64,000 bases of DNA from Apus apus. Its lineage: Eukaryota > Chordata > Aves > Apodiformes > Apodidae. Each line of letters opens with the position of its first letter. Within the stretch, counting starts at the first letter, position 1. The position numbers and the translations under genes were made by a program. The notes below the pieces were generated by a model. That model made no database searches and was not told the DNA's origin. It was given only the letters and a program-made list of their open reading frames with translations. The stretch lies in NCBI RefSeq assembly GCF_020740795.1, contig NC_067284.1:99935440-99999439 (forward strand), in the 5' to 3' direction. Of this stretch, positions 59,582 through 64,000 are shown piece by piece.

Positions 59582-61827
59582 TGTATGCCTCAGGGTCTAA
59601 CTCTGTGTCCACTCTGTCACTGAGAGCTCTCTTCCCTCACTCCAAAGTGGTGGAATCTTTATTTAAGAGTTTGCCCTAGTGACTGTGGCCTAAATAAAGT
59701 TCCTTTCCCCTCCCCAAATGTATCCTTCCTGGATACATTTTGTTAGTTATACATGTCAGTTGTGGAAAATTTTGGGAACTCTGGAAATGAAAAAGAACAT
59801 TTTCTAGTTCGTATTTGTGTATCAAATAGATATATATGTGTCTGAATATTGCGTATATCTATATATAATACAGATATTTCATAGGAGTCCATTATAAAAT
59901 CCTTAATCATAACACTTTGATTACTGCAATAATAGTCCTTGTAGCTATAACTTGTTTTGTGGCCTATTTTATTAACTCTTTTTTTGTGTTTGTGTATGTC
60001 TGTATGTGTGTGCTTTGTCTTGCAGAGTTGGAAAAATCCAAGAATTTCAAGTTTTGAATGACAGGCATCTTACAAGATCACCACAGCTAAATTGAAAAGG
60101 CAGATGCAGTTCTGAGTACCAGATTGAGTGAGCTGGTGTGTGTACTTCATGTACATGAAAATGCACATGTTTTTGTCATCACATAGACTTACTCTTGTAT
60201 ATTCCTGAGAGCTTTGCAATTGATGAAAATTAATGTGAGAACCAGATGGAGCACCTTTACAGCACAGGAATCAGTAACCCATGGAAAGACACCTACCAGT
60301 AATGTTCAGCTTTCTACATGGTCTTCACAAGTGAAAAAAGTTTGCAAGAAGAGGAAGAAAAAACACACTCTGCACAGAAAAAGCCTAATGAATACCTCCA
60401 CAGTCTAAATCAATAGCTGCAAGGGAAACAGAAGAACACAGAGGGCAGAGGAAACCTGATTTTGTTATTGCAAAGGAATAATGTATGGTCTTTGGCACAT
60501 TTTGCTTTGGGCTCAATAGATTTTGAATGGACTAATAAATCGTGACCCTATGTTGAGTAATGATGACTGGAAGTAATTAAGTTGAGAAACTATGGGACAA
60601 GTCCGGGCATTGAACTGAGCAAACTTCGTTATCCTTCTTGAGTTAACCAGGTCATCAAACTTGCATATTGTTTCTCCCTCTCCTTTTTCCTCTTTTCACT
60701 TAGTGTGGTATAAATACTAATTGAGCTCATAAATGTTATTAAAATAAAACGATTGGAATACTTCATATGTTTCCTTCTTGTACAGCTGCAAATGTTGTGT
60801 CTGGAACTATGAATCTGTGCTGTAGACAAGCATCAAGAAGGAAAGATCTGATCAAACAAGCAAGGAAAATACCTAGAGAAATTGTGAAGCCAGGAAGTCA
60901 GATTTTTAATGCTGCTTCTCTTTATTTTTTAGATGATTACATTTCTTCCTTCCTTGAATTTTAGAAGATTTTGAAAGAGTGCTTACTTGATGTGCTTTAA
61001 TTCTGGCATTTGTTTTTTACAGTAGGATGAAAAGTCTGATTCTTTGTAGCAGAAAAAGAGGAAAGTGAAGGAAAAACAGCTTGACGTTTTAGCCTGTTTC
61101 GGAGGAGAGAAAACTTCATGGTTCACCTGAGGCAAACTTAACAGCTTTGAAAGCTAAAAGCTTTAGAGCATTTTTTATTCTGCTATAAATGAAGAGGGGG
61201 TTTCTTTTTCATTCGTGTGTGGCGGCAAAAAGTGGGAAAGCAGGCAAGATAGTGTGATAAACAGTTCAGGCTGTGTTGGGTCTCTGGTGGAAAAAAAGTG
61301 CTGCAATGAAAATTGGATTGGCTCTGGATTGCAAAAACTCTTGAGTCCAACGAGCGGTTCAGTACCAAGAGGGATTTCCCAACTGGCCTGGCACACCAGT
61401 GCCTGCACAAGTTTGGGTCTGTTGTTTCGCACGGTTTGTGTGCCTTTTTTTCCCTTTATGCAATCTCTTTCAGCTTTAGCAGCAGAAATACATCAGATGG
61501 AAAAGATATGCCAGAGGGCAGCTTGGAAAAGATGAATGTCATATATATACATATATATGTATGTGCGTGTGTTCAAATTTCTGCAACTGAACTATTGAAG
61601 AAAATCTGACTGGAGGAAATCTTAAAAGCCTTAAGTTACTTGAAACCTACACATTTGCAACTCTCTGTCTCTGGAATTGTATTACGCTAAACTGGAATCT
61701 CAGGCTGTATAAAGATTATATCAAGTTGAGCAAAAAGATGACTTAACCGTTTCTTGAGCGCCTCTTACGAAGTAGCTGTTTCTCCAAAGGATAAGTGCAC
61801 CCTCACTCTACGGACTCAAAAACAAAA

Positions 61828-61890
61828 ATGAACCTGAATTTTTTTTTAAAGTGTTACTTTTTCTTAGCCAACTGCCATCATCTTTTATAG
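61828..61890 (+). promoter_or_regulatory. uORF 1 upstream of TULP4
   Basis: ATG with A at -3 and A at +4, 20 codons, TAG at 61888. It ends 170 nt before the main start. Relevant only if the exon reaches this far upstream. Confidence 0.5.
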
Positions 61891-61904
61891 AGGAATTTTT
61901 CACT

Positions 61905-61934
61905 ATGCATTTGGTGGATATTTATAAACACTGA
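61905..61934 (+). promoter_or_regulatory. uORF 2 upstream of TULP4
   Basis: ATG with A at -3, 9 codons before TGA at 61932. Confidence 0.5.
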
Positions 61935-61954
61935 CCCCATCCTCCTCCCTTTCA

Positions 61955-62017
61955 ATGATCTACCCCAGGTCAGTCTTATCAATAAAAAAAAAAATTGATT
62001 TAAATTTTGTGCACTAG
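61955..62017 (+). promoter_or_regulatory. uORF 3 upstream of TULP4
   Basis: ATG with T at -3 (weak), 20 codons, TAG at 62015. It ends 43 nt before the main ATG, a distance poorly suited to reinitiation. Confidence 0.5.
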
Positions 62018-62032
62018 ACATATTACTTTCTT

Positions 62033-62149
62033 ATGTCAAGAAATAAAATATTTAAAAAGCATGTATGCAGCAGTGGAACATGGGCCTGTTCTTTGCAGCG
62101 ATTCCAACATCCTCTGCCTCTCCTGGAAAGGGAGAGTCCCCAAAAGTGA
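62033..62149 (+). promoter_or_regulatory. uORF 4 overlapping the TULP4 start
   Basis: ATG with C at -3 (weak), 38 codons in the +1 frame relative to TULP4, TGA at 62147-62149. It starts 28 nt before the main ATG and ends inside the coding region, so ribosomes using it cannot reinitiate at 62061. This is the uORF most certain to lie in the same exon. Confidence 0.6.
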
Positions 62150-62312
62150 GAAGGAGAAACCAGTGTGCAGGAGGCGGTACTACGAGGAAGGCTGGTTGGC
62201 AACAGGCAATGGCAGAGGAGTTGTAGGCGTCACTTTTACTTCCAGCCATTGCAGGAGGGACCGGAATACCCCTCAGAGAATAAACTTCAATTTAAGGGGC
62301 CACAACAGTGAG
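62061..62312 (+). CDS. TULP4: TULP4 first coding exon, residues 1-84
   Basis: TULP4 (tubby-like protein 4, TUSP) is a large tubby-family protein with N-terminal WD repeats, a SOCS box and a C-terminal tubby domain; it is thought to act as a substrate receptor with elongin/cullin (family knowledge). The exon encodes MYAAVEHGPVLCSDSNILCL, then SWKGRVPKSEKEKPVCRRRY and on to RINFNLRGHNSE. It is nearly identical to mammalian TULP4 and includes the first WD-type strands. The ATG has A at -3. The frame is open upstream to 62007 but has no earlier in-frame ATG. The exon ends in phase 0 at GAG|GTAAGC; the remaining exons lie beyond the window. Confidence 0.96.
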
Positions 62313-64000
62313 GTAAGCAAAATGTGTGTTACACTTTACAGGAAATTATTGTGATCTTTTTGTTTTGGTTTTTGGGTTGTTTGTGTTGGTTTTTTTTAGT
62401 GTTTCTGCTTGCAATTTGACAGGGTGGTATCAAGGAGGCTCAAGACTAATTCAAATATGATTGGAATCTTTTGGAGTCTTTCTAATATCTTCAAGCGCAT
62501 GAGGTGGATAGTGGGGAGGTTCTCTGGAAATGGGTTTGGTTTTGGCTTGGCCTGCTTCCTCTCTCATTCCCTACTGCCTCCCAGTTTCCAGTCAGAGTCA
62601 ATAATTGTGTTTTAAGGGAGTTAAAAGTTGTGACAGTTGACTGCTTTTATACAGTATTAAAGTGGCTTGGAAGATTAATGGAAAAGGAGAGTGGGAGAGG
62701 AGCTTGGTTGAAGCATGCCAGTTTTTCAGAAGCTGCAACTGGAATGGTCTGTGGCAGGGAATAGCTGTCATCTCTAGAAAAACTTAATTTTGTTAGAGAA
62801 AGAAGGAAGTAGGACTTCTCAGAAAAATGTTAAGATGCCTTGCATTAAAATACTGTAACTTAAGAGTGCAAGGCATTGTCCTGGCTACAGTGATACAAAA
62901 CTTTTCAATTGATTTTTTTCTGAAGGGGATAAATCTGCTGGTAAAAGTGACTGTTCCAGCTGTGATTTATCATCTTTCTGGCTCCTATCTCTTTCTCTGT
63001 ATAATGCTTCGTGGAAAGTACAGATGATGCCCAGTAGCATACAGAGTACCTAGATCAGGTGTGAGCACTTTGCTTCTGATTTTTAGTTAGGCTGTGTTTA
63101 GATGTGCTCTTTGAAGAGAATCCAAATTAAAGCTGTACTCTTAGATTAGTGAGTGGAATGACATTGTATGTACTGAAATGAAACCAAAGATCCAATGGGG
63201 TTTTTCTTTTGTGCTACTTACTCATTGGACTCTAATATATTGACCTTTTGACATAAGCCGCACCAAAGATTTAGAGGTGGGTGTTTTTTGTTCTTGTGTT
63301 AACATTAATATCAATCCTCTTTTTAAGGGAAAAAAGGGAGCGCGGGATAAATATTTAGTCTTAAATAATTGGTTCCACATGCTTTGTCTATAGTCGGGTG
63401 CATGGATGTATTGTAAATTATATAGACTTTTAGCAGCAATTGTCACCAGATTCTCAAATGAAAGAAAAATGTTCTGTTTGATTATTATTTTATTTTTTTT
63501 TTGCACTTAAAATCTGTTGGGTCAAGCTTGTAATTAATAGTTGTGTTTTTGTAAATAGTCTTCCTGATAGCAGAAAGTGTGTGAATGACCAGAAGAAAGA
63601 CTGCCAATGAATGTATCTGTATGACACTACAAAATTGGTATGGTGGGGTCATACTGAAGGAAGAAGAGAAGTGGCTTTAGCTCAGCTGGCTTTCTGTGAT
63701 GAGTCTATGGCTGCTATCAGATTTTCCTGCTGGCATGTTTTTTGAATATCAGTGTAGATGAAAGTTCATCCTTACAAGACGATGTGTTACACAACACTCT
63801 TCACCAGGCTTACTGAATGTAATCCTTTTATAGGAGTATCCTGCTGATTTTGGTAGAAGTGAAACTGTAATACAGGCTTTGTTAGTTGTTAAAGGTATAT
63901 AGCTGAATGGACAAGATGATTTTTTTAGGAAACACCTTTCCTTCCAAATCTGTCTGTTGAAAGATCCTTTAAAAGAGAAAAAGTTGAACTGCACTGCTTA
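62313..64000 (+). other. TULP4 intron 2 (partial)
   Basis: Begins with the GTAAGC donor. No continuation of TULP4 (next expected segment begins VVLVRW-like) and no repeat was recognised to the right edge. Confidence 0.7.

Larger units (their letters stand above)
60026..62060 (+). other. TULP4: TULP4 exon 2 5' UTR (acceptor uncertain)
   Basis: The first coding exon must have a leader reaching upstream of 62061. The best-looking distal acceptor is TGCTTTGTCTTGCAG ending at 60025, giving about 2 kb of 5' UTR. Other candidates are CAATCTCTTTCAG ending at 61473 and CTACCCCAG ending at 61968. Sequence near 61,300-61,800 contains scattered CpG (for example CAACGAGCGG and CCTCTTACGAAG) unlike the surrounding intron, which favours a long exon. 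The choice is unproven. Confidence 0.5.

Noticed and set aside
61215-61609. Two overlapping 98-106 codon frames in the putative TULP4 leader.
   Set aside because: They start at GTG and TTG rather than ATG and overlap each other in different frames, with no similarity I recognise. More likely untranslated leader.
62007-62060. Upstream extension of the TULP4 frame by 18 codons.
   Set aside because: The extension begins at TTG and contains no ATG. The known TULP4 N terminus (MYAAVEHGP) starts at 62061.
1-64000. Search for CRISPR arrays, bacterial operons, phage or toxin systems, tRNA/rRNA genes and endogenous retroviral LTR pairs.
   Set aside because: None seen. The window is ordinary avian chromosomal DNA with three spliced genes and LINE/SINE relics; no evidence supports an undescribed multi-gene system.

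Overview
The window is vertebrate nuclear DNA, almost certainly from a bird. It is AT-rich, with spliced genes, two sharp CpG islands and low repeat content. The only abundant transposon is CR1 LINE, in several 3' fragments ending in the typical ATTCTRTGATTCTG-like terminus. Much older amniote-age CR1 and MIR-like fossils are also present. Gene order and strands match the conserved SERAC1 - GTF2H5 - TULP4 block (human 6q25.3). Gene names come from recognising the encoded protein segments; no database search was run.

Positions 1 to about 15,950 (minus strand): 5' two-thirds of SERAC1. One non-coding first exon and 11 coding exons were placed by protein similarity and splice sites. The coding exons join in frame to exactly 436 codons, from the initiator ATG (13565) to just inside the alpha/beta-hydrolase domain (exon ending 1077). 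The catalytic serine region and C terminus lie beyond the left edge. Introns hold CR1 fragments at 15065-15340, 10686-11412 and an ancient one at 3755-4270.

Positions about 15,570-16,450: a CpG island serving as a bidirectional promoter between SERAC1 and GTF2H5. It has a palindromic CRE, a CCAAT box, an NRF1-like site and a 19-bp tandem repeat.

Positions about 16,000-19,780 (plus strand): GTF2H5, the smallest TFIIH subunit. Its 71-codon reading frame is complete across two coding exons. The intron between them carries a strong hairpin at 17,317-17,367.

Positions about 19,800-32,050: intergenic, with two young CR1 fragments, one ancient CR1, a MIR-like fossil and a TG/CA-rich microsatellite.

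Positions about 32,050-64,000 (plus strand): 5' part of TULP4. A CpG island with GC boxes, a duplicated E-box-like unit and a clear donor at 32,472 marks the likely non-coding exon 1. An intron of about 28 kb follows, with one CR1 copy retaining broken reverse transcriptase, smaller repeats and no recognisable coding exon. The first coding exon runs from the ATG at 62,061 to the donor after 62,312 (84 codons). Just upstream are several short uORFs, one overlapping the main start.

Most other open frames are chance ORFs, GC-rich artefacts of the CpG islands, or CR1 remnants. I saw no undescribed multi-gene system. The better leads are regulatory: the TULP4 uORF cluster, an in-frame alternative acceptor in SERAC1, the GTF2H5 intronic hairpin and the promoter repeats.
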